Source: Methylobacillus glycogenes JCM 2850 (GTDB lineage: Bacteria > Pseudomonadota > Gammaproteobacteria > Burkholderiales > Methylophilaceae). From it: 64,000 nt of DNA. The notes below the pieces were generated by a model. It was given only the letters and a program-made list of their open reading frames with translations, was not told where the DNA came from and made no database searches. Numbering within the stretch: position 1 is the stretch's first letter; every line of letters begins with the position of its first letter. Shown here in pieces: positions 30,069 through 40,420 of the stretch. The DNA lies in assembly GCF_000617925.1 (NCBI RefSeq), contig NZ_BAMT01000001.1, forward strand, positions 62,001-126,000, given 5' to 3'. The position numbers were made by a program, and so were the translations under genes.

Positions 30069-30124
30069 CAGTCACAAAACTGTCATTTTTCTTACATTCA
30101 CCAGTCACATTTCAACCACATACT
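30069..30124 (+). promoter_or_regulatory. Four-unit PhoB (Pho box) array and -10 for the porin gene
   Basis: Four heptamers occur at exact 11-bp spacing: CAGTCAC (30069-30075), CTGTCAT (30080-30086), CTTACAT (30091-30097) and CAGTCAC (30102-30108). The PhoB consensus is CTGTCAT-N4-CTGTCAY, so units score 6, 7, 5 and 6 of 7. A possible -10 (CATACT, 30119-30124) follows 10 bp after the last unit, the spacing expected when a Pho box replaces the -35. The array implies two PhoB dimers and phosphate-starvation control of the porin. Confidence 0.85.
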
Positions 30125-30255
30125 GCACGCCGAGATCACTGCTGACAGGGTTTTAACCTGACAGGGTGCTGAATGATGGCGTAGACCATCATGTTTGGGA
30201 GGTATCAACCTGGTTGATATCAGCTTAGTAAAGTGCGTTTAACAAAGTGATTGCG

Positions 30256-31692
30256 ATGAACACCAATTCAATCCTCAAGGCTGCAGTACTGGCCGCTTTA
30301 ATGACTACGGCCTCAGCCACTGCAATGGCCGATGGTCAAACTCTGGAATTATATGTGGATTCGACCACCAAGCAGATTTTCTCTGAGCCTGGTCCTAACC
30401 GCGTGAAGATGGGTACTTTCAAGCCTGTGGATGCCGCTGCTGAAGCAGCAGGCGCAAACAGTGCCGGGATTGATTTTGCAGAAATGCAGCACAATCTTGA
30501 AGTTAAGCAACGTGAGCTTGAAGACAAGCTGGACAAGATTGCCATGGCACCAGCTCCCAAGCCTGCTGCTAAGAACTGGTCAGACACCATGAAGGTGCGT
30601 GGCTATGTGCAGATTCGTAGCAACCCGATTATCGGCGGTGACCGCGAAATTGCGCACCAAGCTGACCGTTCCATCGGTGAAAACACCAATTTCATGATTC
30701 GTCGTATGCGCCTGATCTTCTCTGGCGATATTGGCGAGCGTTTGTCTTACTATATTCAGCCTGACTTCGCCAGCCGCGCTTCCGGCAACAACAACAGCGA
30801 AATCGGCAATATTGCTCAACTGCGTGATGCCTACGGTGATATTTACCTGACCAAAGACCGGGTACATAGACTGCGCGTAGGTCAATCCAAGATCCCTTAC
30901 AGCTTTGAAAACCTGCAGTCCAGTCAAAACCGTATCGCGCTGGATCGTAACGATGCGCTGAACAGCTGCTGCAAGGACGAGCGTGACCTCGGTGCCTTCT
31001 ACTACTGGACGCCTACAGACAAGCAGGAAATGTTCAAGTATCTGGTGGATAGCGGCCTCAAGGGCTCGGGCAACTACGGTGTGTTCGCCTTCGGTGCCTA
31101 TAACGGTACTGGTGCCAACCGCTCTGAGAACAACGACAACCTGCACTTGGTTTCGCGTTTCACTTATCCGGTCAAGTTTGAAAACGGCCAAATTTTTGAA
31201 GCTGGTATCCAGGCAATTCACGGTACTTTCAAGCCTTCACGCAGCGGTACCGTGGCGGCTGACTCCAAGACTGATGGTTTCAAGGATCAGCGCGTAGGTC
31301 TGCACGCCGTGCTTTACCCACAGCCTTTCGGTCTGCAAGCTGAATGGAACTGGGGCAAGGGCCCAGGTTTGAATGATGCAGGCACTCGCATTGAAGAGCA
31401 GTCGCTCAATGGTGGCTATATTCAGGCGATGTACCGTGTGAAAGACTTCTACGGTTATGGTGTGCTGATTCCATTCATCAAGTGGCAATACTTTGATGGC
31501 GCGCAAAAGTTTGAAACCAATGCACCGCAAAATCATGTCAAGGATTGGGAAGCTGGTTTCGAGTGGCAGCCTGTACCGGAAATCGAGTTCACGGCTTACT
31601 ACTCCAAGCTGGATCGCAACAATCTGGCCACCGCGCCTTACAGCAAGTACAACACCGACATCTTGCGCATGCAATTGCAATATAACTTCTGA
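30256..31692 (+). CDS. Phosphate-selective porin, OprP/OprO family
   Basis: 478 residues from ATG 30256; a GTG nine bases upstream is in frame but lacks a better RBS. The signal peptide ends at TAMA-DGQ. A coiled-coil-like segment (about residues 75-105, FAEMQHNLEVKQRELEDKLD) precedes a 16-strand barrel whose N-terminal strands (KVRGYVQIRSNPIIGGDRE) and VGQSKIPYSFENLQSSQNRI resemble the OprP/O family. The outer-membrane porin would take up phosphate or polyphosphate. The PhoB array upstream supports that role. The terminal LRMQLQYNF ends in Phe, as typical for outer-membrane insertion. Confidence 0.9.
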   Translation: MNTNSILKAAVLAALMTTASATAMADGQTLELYVDSTTKQIFSEPGPNRVKMGTFKPVDAAAEAAGANSAGIDFAEMQHNLEVKQRELEDKLDKIAMAPAPKPAAKNWSDTMKVRGYVQIRSNPIIGGDREIAHQADRSIGENTNFMIRRMRLIFSGDIGERLSYYIQPDFASRASGNNNSEIGNIAQLRDAYGDIYLTKDRVHRLRVGQSKIPYSFENLQSSQNRIALDRNDALNSCCKDERDLGAFYYWTPTDKQEMFKYLVDSGLKGSGNYGVFAFGAYNGTGANRSENNDNLHLVSRFTYPVKFENGQIFEAGIQAIHGTFKPSRSGTVAADSKTDGFKDQRVGLHAVLYPQPFGLQAEWNWGKGPGLNDAGTRIEEQSLNGGYIQAMYRVKDFYGYGVLIPFIKWQYFDGAQKFETNAPQNHVKDWEAGFEWQPVPEIEFTAYYSKLDRNNLATAPYSKYNTDILRMQLQYNF

Positions 31693-31725
31693 TCCAAGCT
31701 GATGATTAGTTAAGGTTGCCAAGAG

Positions 31726-31752
31726 AAAAAGCCCGCCTAGTGCGGGCTTTTT
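31726..31752 (+). terminator. Rho-independent terminator after porin
   Basis: GCCCGC (31731-31736), loop CTAGT, GCGGGC (31742-31747), with flanking A-run and T-run. It lies between the porin stop and the next gene and argues against a start for that gene at 31716. Confidence 0.9.
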
Positions 31753-31808
31753 ATTTGATGACAAGTTTTATTCGCAGGGTAGGAATTTACAACTACAATA
31801 CTTTCATT

Positions 31809-34800
31809 ATGTATATATCAAGCCACCAGCCTGTCAACAAGAGCAGGCCGATTCGATATTTGCTGACGTTGATGGTGGTCGCTGCCGCTTATTTTCTGCT
31901 TGGGCAAACGGCGATCCAGTTGGGCGTGCCCAAGACCATCGCCACCTTTATCTGGCCGCCTGCGGGGTTTGCCCTGGCGATATTGATTATTGCCGGGCGG
32001 CGTTTATGGCCTGGCCTGTTGCTTGGGGCCATTGTCACTGAATACGCGGTAGGGCTGCCGCTAGAGGTGGCCATCACCATCGCGCTGGGCAATGTGGCGG
32101 GCGCGCTACTGGCGCATTACCTGCTGACCCGCAAACTGCAATTTGAACCCAGCTTGAGCCGCTTGCGTGATTTGCTGGCCTTGATCTTTGCCGGGGTGGG
32201 GCTGGCACCGCTGGTCGGCGCCGTGGTGGCGCTGCTGAGCTTGCGCTATGGCGGCATTATTGTCGATGAAACCTGGGAGCTGGTGCTGCAATGGTGGATG
32301 GGGGATGCGCTCAGCATCATGCTGTTTACCCCGGCCATTCTCGCCTGCGTTTACTACGAGCCCATACGCTGGAGCCGCATGAAGCGCGTGGAGGCGCTGG
32401 TGCTGTTCTCTGGTCTGTTTGGCCTGTGCGTGCTGGCCTTCTTTGGCATGTTGTCACAATCGCTCACCGAGTTTGAGGCCAAGGCTTTCCTGATTTTTCC
32501 GCTGGTCATCTGGGCGGCTTTGAGTTTTCACCAGCGCGGTGCAGCGCTGGCTTCCCTGCTGCTCGCCATTACTGCCCAACTTGGCGCAGTTGGCTTCCAG
32601 GGGTATTTCAGTTTGGGCGTGGCCAGTGCGGATATGTTCAGCTACTGGGTGTTTGTGCTGGTGACAGTTTCCACCGGGGTAGGGCTGTCTGGCCTCAATG
32701 TCGGCCGCTTGCACGCCGGACAACGGCTCAAGCAGCAGCTTGGGCTATATAACGCTCTCATCAACGCACAGTCTGACGCAGGTGAAGGCGTGGTGGTCAT
32801 TGAGCATGGCAAGATCATCTATGCCAATGAAGCAGCCTGGAAGATAGGCGGTTACGACCCGCGCGATGTGCCCATGGGCTCGGATTTTCTCACCTTGATT
32901 CACCCTTCAGACCGTCAGCGCGTGGCCGAGCATTATTTATCACGCTTGCAGGGCGACCATGCGCCCAGCCGTTATGAGGCTTTGGGCCTGAGCAAGGCAG
33001 GCCGTGCCATTCCGATTGAAGTGGCCGCCGCCAATTATCGTGATGGCAGTGAGCGCGTGGTGGTGCTGATTATCGATATCAGCAGCCGCAAGCAGGCAGA
33101 AGAAGCCTTGCTGCAAAGCCGTGCGGATTATCGCGAGCTGGTGGAGTCGGTGCAGGCGATTGTCTGGCGTGCCACACCAGATGGCGCATTTACTTTTGTC
33201 AGCCAGGAAGCAGAAACCTTGCTGGGATATCCGCTGAGTGACTGGACCAGCAATACGCGCTTCTGGCTGGAAAAGCTGCATGCGGATGACAGGGAATGGG
33301 TCAGCGAATTTTGCAGCACAGAGACTGAAGCCCTGCGCAATCATGTCATGGATTACCGCATGCTGGCGGCCGATGGCCGCGTGGTGTGGCTGCAGGATAT
33401 GGTGCGCGTGATCCCCAACCGCTTTGGCAAGCCGCAGGAACTGGTGGGGGTGATGCTGGACATTACCGCACGCAAGGAAGCCGAGCTGAGCCTACGTTTA
33501 TCCAAACAGGTGTTCGAGAACACGGCCGAAGCCATCATGATTGCCGATATCAACCTGGTGGTGCTGGATGTCAATCAGTCCTATCTCGATATCACCGCCT
33601 ATGCTCGTGAGGAAAGCGTGGGCCAGCGCCTGCGCCTCATGGATGAGATAGGCGAGGGCGATCGCACCATAGGTAGCCTGGTGCAGGAGCATGGCAAGTG
33701 GATGGGCGAATTGCTGGCGCGCAAGAAAACCGGGGAATACTACCCGCAGTGGGTCTCCATCAGCACCGTGCAGGACAGCAAAGGCGTGGTGCAACATTAT
33801 GTGGCGGTGCTGACGGATATCAGCCAGCGCAAGCAGTCAGAAGAGCGCCTGCAATTCCTTGCCACGCATGATGCCCTGACTGGCCTGCCTAACCGCGCCT
33901 TGTTGCAGGAGCGTATAGAGTTGGCCTTGTTGCGCGCCCAACGCTATCAATGCAAGGCAGGTATTTTGTTTATCGATCTTGATAGATTCAAGATCATCAA
34001 CGACACCCTGGGACATCAGGCGGGCGATATGCTGCTGCAAGAGGCAGCCCGCCGCCTCAAGGATTGCCTGCGCCTCACCGATACCATTGCGCGCCAGGGT
34101 GGAGACGAGTTTGTGGTGCTGGTGGAAGACTTCACCGATTCGCAGTATCTGGGTGGGGTGGCGCGCAAAATCATGCATGCGCTGGCGCAGCCGTTTATCC
34201 TTATGCAGCAAGAGCTCTATATCAGCGCCAGCATAGGCATCAGCGTGTTCCCCGATGACGGCGTGGATATCTTCTCCTTGTTGAAGAACGCTGATATGGC
34301 GATGTATAGAGCCAAGGACGATGGCAAGAACACCTTCCATTACTACTCTGCTGATAGCAATGTGCACAGCGTAGAGCGCCTGACACTGGAAAACGGCTTG
34401 CGCCGTGCGCTGGAGCGTGAAGAGTTTACCCTGCACTATCAGGCCAAGCTGGACCTCAACGATCAAAGCATCATAGGTGCCGAAGCCTTGATACGCTGGC
34501 ACAGCGCAGAGTTGGGCATGATCTCACCGCAGGACTTTATACCCATAGCCGAAGAAACCGGCTGATCATAGACATAGGTGCCTGGGTGGTGAATCAGGCC
34601 TGCAAGGATGCATACGCCTGGCAAGCCGTGGCTGACAGGCCAATACGCGTAGGTGTGAACTTGTCTGCGCGCCAGTTCCGTGAGGATAGCCTGCATGATG
34701 TTATTAGCGAGGCGCTGGAAGATACCGGCTAACGCCGGATTGCCTGGAGCTGGAAATCACCGAGAGCATGATCATGCAGAATGCCGAACATGCCAGCGAG

Positions 34801-35210
34801 ATATTGCAGCACTTCCGCGATATGGGCACGCATGTGCTGATTGATGATTTTGGCACTGGCTATTCTTCGCTGGGTTATCTCAAGCACTTCCCTATAGATT
34901 CACTGAAGATTGACCGCTCGTTTGTGCGCGATGTACCGCAGGACAGCATGATGCTGCCATTACCCAGGCCATTATCGCCATGGCACACAGCCTGAAGATC
35001 AAGGTGGTGGCAGAAGGCGTGGAAAATCAGGCCCAGCTGGACTTCCTGCGCGATCAGGGCTGCGATCAGTTACAAGGCTTTATCTTCAGCCGCCCATTGA
35101 ATGCCACCGACTTCCTCGCCATGCTGCGCTTTGACGTGGCGAGACGCGCGGGGCGTACTTACATTGCCGATATGCAGGATTTCACGGAAGAAGCCTTACT
35201 CACCGAGTAA
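31809..35210 (+). CDS. Membrane-bound MASE1-PAS-GGDEF-EAL cyclic-di-GMP protein (three one-base frameshifts)
   Basis: The restored protein has about 1134 residues. An N-terminal MASE1 sensor (about 8 membrane segments; PKTIATFIWPPAGFALAILI) is followed by three PAS/PAC units, a GGDEF domain (RQGGDEFVVLVED, motif intact) and an EAL domain (GAEALIRWH, then DDFGTGYSSLGYLK). Both catalytic motifs are present, so it may make or degrade c-di-GMP. The last third is broken at about 34562 (GGCTG, expected GGCCTG), 34729 (GGCTA, expected GGCCTA) and 34947 (AGCATGATG, expected one more base). ATG 31809 is chosen because the earlier in-frame start overlaps the porin terminator. Confidence 0.88.
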
Positions 35211-35261
35211 AGGCAGTGCTGAATCGCACGCAGCCAGCTTGATGCTGTGCCTAGAAAGACC

Positions 35262-35284
35262 CAGGGCCAGCTATGCTGGCCCTG
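35262..35284. terminator. Hairpin between convergent genes
   Basis: CAGGGCCAGC (35262-35271), loop TAT, GCTGGCCCTG (35275-35284). Perfect 10-bp stem without a clear T-tract. It lies between the c-di-GMP gene and the opposing fdx gene and may stop both transcripts. Confidence 0.45.
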
Positions 35285-35345
35285 ATAATAATGCGTCAGC
35301 AAAGCTGACCTTGATGTTAATGCTCCAGAAAAGCGTAACCTAGCG

Positions 35346-35687
35346 CTAGTGCGGTGGTTCCTTCGCCAGGTTAAGCGAGTAGAGTGGAATCTCGACCACC
35401 ACATCTTTGTCACCAATGATGGCCTGGCAGGAAAGGCGGGAATTAGCCTTGAGGCCCCAGGCCTGATCCAGCATGTCTTCTTCGTTTTCATCCGGCTCAG
35501 ACAGGCTGTTATAGCCTTCCTTGATATAGACATGGCAGGTGGTACAGGCGCAGACGCCACCACAGGCGCTATCTACATCCACATGCTGCTTTTGCAGATT
35601 ATGACAAATGGAGCGGTCAGGCTGCGCCTCGAAAGTGACACCCTCGGGGCAAAGTTCGGGGTGGGGAAGTACGGTAATCTTGGCCAT
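35346..35687 (-). CDS. fdx: ISC-type [2Fe-2S] ferredoxin
   Basis: 113 residues. The iron-sulfur ligands are in the pattern CGGVCACTTC (Cys-x5-Cys-x2-Cys) plus a later Cys in SRLSCQAI. AWGLKANSRLSCQ is characteristic of the Isc ferredoxin. It donates electrons for cluster assembly on IscU. It is the last gene of the isc operon, starting 2 bp after the restored hscA stop. Confidence 0.95.
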   Translation of the reverse strand: MAKITVLPHPELCPEGVTFEAQPDRSICHNLQKQHVDVDSACGGVCACTTCHVYIKEGYNSLSEPDENEEDMLDQAWGLKANSRLSCQAIIGDKDVVVEIPLYSLNLAKEPPH

Positions 35688-35689
35688 GC

Positions 35690-37556
35690 CTAAAGCTCCA
35701 ATGTGTTCAACGACTGCCCGGCAAGCGCCTGCCTCACCGAGGCATCCATGCGTCGGGCGGCAAAGGTTTCAGTCGCTTGGTTAAGGGCTTCCACGGCCTT
35801 GTGGATCGCATGATGATCTTGCTGTTGCGCCAGCTCGCGCAGTTGCAGCATTTCGGTGAGGATGGCTTGCAGCTCATCCTGCTCAGCAGGCGTTCGCCAT
35901 CCTGGCGTAATGCAGCTTCTATCGCTTCCAGTAATCGCGCTGCATCAACGCGGGCTTCCTGTAGCGCACGTGCCTGCTTATCGGCTTCTGCCGTGCCAAA
36001 CGAGGCTTGCAGCATGCTGGTGATCTGTTCTTCATTCAGGCCATAAGAGGGCTTGACCATGATATTGGCTTCCACCCCGCTAGCTTGCTCACGCGCAGAG
36101 ACCGATAGCAAGCCATCGGCATCTACCTGGAAGGTCACGCGGATACGCGCTGCCCCTGCTGCCATGGGCGGAATGCCACGCAATTCAAAGCGGGCCAGGG
36201 AGCGGTTATCTGCCACCAGTTCGCGCTCGCCTTGCAGCACGTGAATACTCATGGCGGTCTGACCATCCTTGAAGGTGGTGAAATCCTGCGCGCGGGCCAG
36301 CGGCAAGGTGGCATTGCGCGGAATAACTTTCTCCACCAGGCCGCCCATGGTTTCCAGGCCCAGGGACAGGGGAATCACATCCAGCAGCAACAGGTCTTCA
36401 TCGCTGCGGTTACCCGCCAGTACATTGGCTTGAATCGCAGCGCCAAGCGCTACCACTTGATCTGGGTCCAGATTGGTTAGCGGCGGCTTGCCAAAGAATT
36501 GCGCCACTGCCTGACGCACTTGCGGCATGCGGGTGGCACCGCCCACCAGCACTATGCCTTTGACTTCATCCAGCTCCAGGCTGGCATCGCGCAAGGCCTT
36601 GCGTACCGGGCTGATGGTACGGTTGATCAATTGCTGACTGAGCGTGTGGAATTCAGATTGCGTTAATTGCAGGTCTAAGACTTCACCAGAAGAAAGCACG
36701 GCCGTGATGCTGGCCACGCTGTGCTCGGTCAGCCATTCCTTGGCCTCTCTGGCCTTGGTCATGAGCAAGCGGGTATCGGCAGCGCCCAGGGGTTGCAAGC
36801 CGGCTTGCTCCAGCACCCAGCAGAAAATACGTCTGTCGAAATCATCACCACCCAGGCAGAGTCGCCATTGGTGGCTAATACCTCAAACACGCCCTTGGAT
36901 AAACGCAAGATGGAGACATCAAACGTGCCGCCACCCAGATCGTAAATGACGTAAATGCCTTCAGCGGCATTATCCAGGCCATAAGCCACTGCGGCAGCCG
37001 TCGGTTCATTCAGCAGACGCAGTACATTGAGGCCAGCCAGGCGCGCGGCATCCTTGGTGGCCTGGCGTTGGGTATCATCGAAATAAGCGGGTACGGTAAT
37101 AACGGCACCTGTGAGTTCGCCACCCAGGGATTTTTCTGCTCTTTCCTTCAATGCGCGCAGAATATCGGCCGATATCTGCACCGGGCTTTTGATGCCTGCA
37201 CGGGTTTCCAGTTGCACCATGCCAGGGGCATCAATAAAACGGTAGGGCAGATGAGTGGTATCGCCAATATCATTCAAGCCACGGCCCAATAGACGCTTCA
37301 CAGAGACTATGGTGTTATGCGGGTCCAGGCTTTGTTGCTGCTGCGCGGCATAGCCCACTTCAAGCTGCTCATCTGCACCGTAATGCACAATGGATGGCAG
37401 CAGGGCACGGCCAGCCTCGTCCAGCAATACCGTGCTCAAGCCGCTGCGTACTGTGGCCACCAGGGAATTGGTGGTGCCCAGGTCTATGCCCACCGCCAGC
37501 CTGTGCTGGTGCGGTGCGGCGCTCATGCCTGGTTCTGATATTTGTAGTAAAGCCAT
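35690..37556 (-). CDS. hscA: Fe-S cluster assembly Hsp70-type chaperone HscA (two one-base frameshifts)
   Basis: HscA is the Hsp70 partner of HscB and binds the LPPVK motif of IscU. The N-terminus has the ATPase motif [15 protein letters not shown], and further on [13 protein letters not shown] and [15 protein letters not shown]. The substrate domain follows ([20 protein letters not shown]). The frame breaks near 36856 (expected [15 protein letters not shown]) and near 35880 (expected [14 protein letters not shown]). One added base at each restores 622 residues; E. coli HscA has 616. Both breaks fit GCC to GC loss. A 14-bp repeat array lies just upstream. Confidence 0.95.
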
Positions 37557-37608
37557 AACGCCTGTTTACTCGTTTTCCAAATGACTACTCGTTATTCATT
37601 CGACTAAA

Positions 37609-37657
37609 TGCTATCGAAAAATTGCTATCGACCAAGTGCTATCAACAACTTGCTATC
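37609..37657. repeat. 14-bp tandem repeat between hscB and hscA
   Basis: TGCTATC recurs four times at exact 14-bp spacing (37609, 37623, 37637, 37651), each followed by an A-rich heptamer (GAAAAAT, GACCAAG, AACAACT, AAATAAA). It fills about half of the 108-bp gap between hscB and hscA inside the isc operon. Confidence 0.88.
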
Positions 37658-37664
37658 AAATAAA

Positions 37665-38198
37665 CTAATTATCTTCTAACTGACTGATTTTCTGGCTGAC
37701 ATCGGCGCGGATTTTGTCGATAAAGCTCAGTTTGCGTACCTGTTCTGCACCTTCTGGCCAATTTTTATCCTTATCCAGCGTTTGCTTTAGTTCTGCTTGC
37801 AAAGATAAGCCTTCCTGGCGCATCTGCTTCAGCAGGCTGTCGAGCGCGGCAATATCATGCGCGTCAAACGCCTCTTCTATGGCCTCACGCCATTCCATTT
37901 GCAGCATGAGAAAGTCCATAGGCATGGAGGTGTTGCTTTCCTCTGCGGTATCCACGCCTTGCAATTGCAACAGATAGCGCGCACGCGCAGCGGGTTGCTT
38001 CAGGGCCTGATAGGCTTCATTCACCAGCGTGGCCCACTGCATGGATTGCAGGCGCTCTCCCGCTGAAGCAGCGGCAAAGCGGTCTGGATGCACCTCTGCC
38101 TGCAATGTGCGGTAGTGTTGATCCAGCAGGCTTAAGTCCAGATCAAACTGGACTGGCATGCCTAGAATCTCGAAATAGTTCTTTTGTAGCTCAGACAT
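37665..38198 (-). CDS. hscB: Co-chaperone HscB
   Basis: 177 residues. The J-domain includes the HPD tripeptide (TLQAEVHPDRFAAA), which stimulates the HscA ATPase. MSELQKNYFEILGMPVQFDLD is the usual start, and the C-terminal three-helix bundle binds IscU. It lies between iscA and hscA in the standard isc order. The length matches the family (about 171-175). Confidence 0.95.
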   Translation of the reverse strand: MSELQKNYFEILGMPVQFDLDLSLLDQHYRTLQAEVHPDRFAAASAGERLQSMQWATLVNEAYQALKQPAARARYLLQLQGVDTAEESNTSMPMDFLMLQMEWREAIEEAFDAHDIAALDSLLKQMRQEGLSLQAELKQTLDKDKNWPEGAEQVRKLSFIDKIRADVSQKISQLEDN

Positions 38199-38284
38199 AG
38201 GATGAAGGTGGCCAGTGCCAGGCCAGGTAGGGGTTGCGGGAGACTAGGCGGCTTTAAGCGTGATGCTAGATTCAGCGCTAACGC

Positions 38285-38608
38285 TTAAACCGTGAAGCTT
38301 TCGCCGCAGCCGCACTCATCCTTGACATTGGGGTTGTTGAACTTGAAGCCTTCGTTCAAGCCTTCCTTGGCAAAGTCGAGTTCGGTGCCATCGATATACA
38401 CCAGGCTCTTGGGATCAACAATCACATTGACGCCATGGCTCTCAAACACCATGTCTTCGCCATTGGTTTCATCGACAAACTCCAGCGTATACGCCATGCC
38501 GGAACAGCCCGTGGTCTTGACGCCCAGGCGCAAACCTACGCCTTTGCCACGGTTGGCAAGGAATTTCTGAACGCGCTGGGCGGCAACTGGGGTCAGTGTG
38601 ATGGCCAT
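38285..38608 (-). CDS. iscA: A-type Fe-S scaffold/carrier IscA
   Basis: 107 residues (E. coli IscA also 107). The three conserved cysteines are visible: one in TTGCSGMAY and two in the C-terminal CGCGESF. It carries iron or [4Fe-4S] clusters to targets. It is 9 bp downstream of iscU. Confidence 0.96.
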   Translation of the reverse strand: MAITLTPVAAQRVQKFLANRGKGVGLRLGVKTTGCSGMAYTLEFVDETNGEDMVFESHGVNVIVDPKSLVYIDGTELDFAKEGLNEGFKFNNPNVKDECGCGESFTV

Positions 38609-38617
38609 GCTGTTCCC

Positions 38618-39040
38618 TTAAGCGACGTGTTCGGCTTCGGTGGCAGCCGCCTGTGGGGTGATACCCTGCTTGGACTTGAGATCAGCCACCGCAGCGCGGA
38701 TGGCATCTTCTGCCAGTACCGAGCAATGGATTTTGACCGGAGGCAAAGCCAGTTCTTCGGCAATATCCGAGTTCTTGATTTCCATGACTTGGTCTAGGGA
38801 TTTACCCTTGATCCATTCAGTCACCAAAGAACTGGAAGCAATAGCGGAGCCGCAACCATAGGTTTTGAATTTGGCATCTTCAATAATGCCGCTTTCGTTT
38901 ACCTTGATCTGCAGCTTCATGACATCGCCACAAGCGGGCGCACCTACCATGCCAGTACCGACGCTGGGGTCGTTCTTGTCGAGAGAACCCACGTTACGGG
39001 GGTTTTCGTAATGGTCTAGGACCTTGTCTGAATAAGCCAT
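38618..39040 (-). CDS. iscU: Fe-S cluster scaffold IscU
   Basis: 140 residues. The cluster-binding cysteines are in PACGDVMKL, YGCGSAIASSS and IHCSVLAED. LPPVK just before the third is the HscA recognition motif. The start MAYSDKVLDHYENPRNVGS is canonical. The C-terminus has about 12 extra residues (TPQAAATEAEHVA). It receives sulfur from IscS, iron and electrons, and hands clusters on with HscA/HscB. A 152-bp gap separates it from iscS. Confidence 0.97.
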   Translation of the reverse strand: MAYSDKVLDHYENPRNVGSLDKNDPSVGTGMVGAPACGDVMKLQIKVNESGIIEDAKFKTYGCGSAIASSSLVTEWIKGKSLDQVMEIKNSDIAEELALPPVKIHCSVLAEDAIRAAVADLKSKQGITPQAAATEAEHVA

Positions 39041-39192
39041 GTTTCACTCCTCAAATAAGGCAACACGCATCATCATTGCGGCTGCAGGTGCATCGTCTAG
39101 TAAATTGCTGATGCCGATATAGTTTAGTCTGGCTGCAAGGCGTTTAATTCCCGCGCTTTGCAACTTAACATTATTTCTTTCAGTGGTTTAGC

Positions 39193-40410
39193 TTAATGTG
39201 CTGCCCATTCCACTGTATTCAAGTCCACGCCGTCCAGATGCATTTCCCATAGTGGGGAAAGCTCGCGCAGCTTGCCTATCTTGCTCTTCATGAGTTCTAC
39301 GGTGTAGTCGATATCTTCTTCTGTAGTGAAGCGACCAATCGAGAAACGGATGGAGCTGTGCGCCAGTTCATCGGAGCGGCCCAGCGCGCGCAAGACATAA
39401 GATGGCTCCAGGCTGGCAGAGGTACACGCCGAGCCACTGGAAACCGCAATATCCTTAACCGCCATGATCAGCGATTCACCTTCAACAAAGTTGAAGCTGA
39501 TGTTGAGGTTGTGCGCCACGCGGTGTTCAAGATCGCCATTGACATAGACTTCGTCAATTTCCTGCAAGCCTTTGAGCAGGCGTTCACGCAATTGCAGAAT
39601 GCGCACGTTCTCTGTATCCATTTCTTCACGTGCCAGGCGGAATGCCTCGCCCATGCCGACAATCTGGTGTGTGGCCAGGGTGCCGGAACGCATGCCGCGT
39701 TCATGACCGCCACCATGCATTTGGGCTTCAATACGCACGCGCGGCTTGCGGCGTACATACAGCGCGCCTATGCCCTTGGGGCCGTAGGTTTTGTGCGCGG
39801 AGAAGCTCATCAGGTCAACTGGCAGTTTTTCCAGATCGATATGCACCTTGCCTGTGGCCTGGGCGGCATCCACGTGGAAGATAATGCCTTGCTCACGGCA
39901 AATATTGCCGATGGCAACGATATCCTGAATCACGCCGATTTCATTGTTTACCAGCATCACGGACACGACGACGGTGTCAGGACGCAAGGCTGCCTTGAAT
40001 TTTTCCAGATCCAGCAGGCCGCTGGGTTCAGGGGTCAGGTAAGTGGCTTCGTAACCAATACGCTCCAGTTCACGGACAGTGTCGATCACCGCTTTGTGCT
40101 CGGTCTGCACGGTGACAATATGCTTGCCCTTGGCACCGCTGTAGAAATTGGCCGCGCCCTTGATGGCGAGGTTGTTGGACTCGGTAGCACCGGAAGTCCA
40201 GACGATTTCGCGTGGGTCGGCATTCACCAGCTTGGCCACTTCTTCACGTGCGTTTTCCACGGCTTTTTCCGCCGTCCAGCCAAAGGAATGGCTGCGCGAG
40301 GCAGGGTTGCCAAAATGCTCGGTCAGATAAGGAATCATCTTTTCCGCCACCCGTGGGTCTATCGGGGTGGTGGCAGAGTAATCCAGGTAAATAGGCGTAC
40401 GTACTGTCAT
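39193..40410 (-). CDS. iscS: Cysteine desulfurase IscS
   Basis: 405 residues. PLP lysine in [20 protein letters not shown], catalytic Cys in [21 protein letters not shown], and the full-length C-terminus ([19 protein letters not shown]) that docks IscU all match IscS (E. coli 404). It converts cysteine to alanine and gives persulfide sulfur to IscU and other acceptors. A second desulfurase gene lies 10 bp upstream in the same operon. Confidence 0.96.
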   Translation of the reverse strand: MTVRTPIYLDYSATTPIDPRVAEKMIPYLTEHFGNPASRSHSFGWTAEKAVENAREEVAKLVNADPREIVWTSGATESNNLAIKGAANFYSGAKGKHIVTVQTEHKAVIDTVRELERIGYEATYLTPEPSGLLDLEKFKAALRPDTVVVSVMLVNNEIGVIQDIVAIGNICREQGIIFHVDAAQATGKVHIDLEKLPVDLMSFSAHKTYGPKGIGALYVRRKPRVRIEAQMHGGGHERGMRSGTLATHQIVGMGEAFRLAREEMDTENVRILQLRERLLKGLQEIDEVYVNGDLEHRVAHNLNISFNFVEGESLIMAVKDIAVSSGSACTSASLEPSYVLRALGRSDELAHSSIRFSIGRFTTEEDIDYTVELMKSKIGKLRELSPLWEMHLDGVDLNTVEWAAH

Positions 40411-40420
40411 ATCAACTTTC

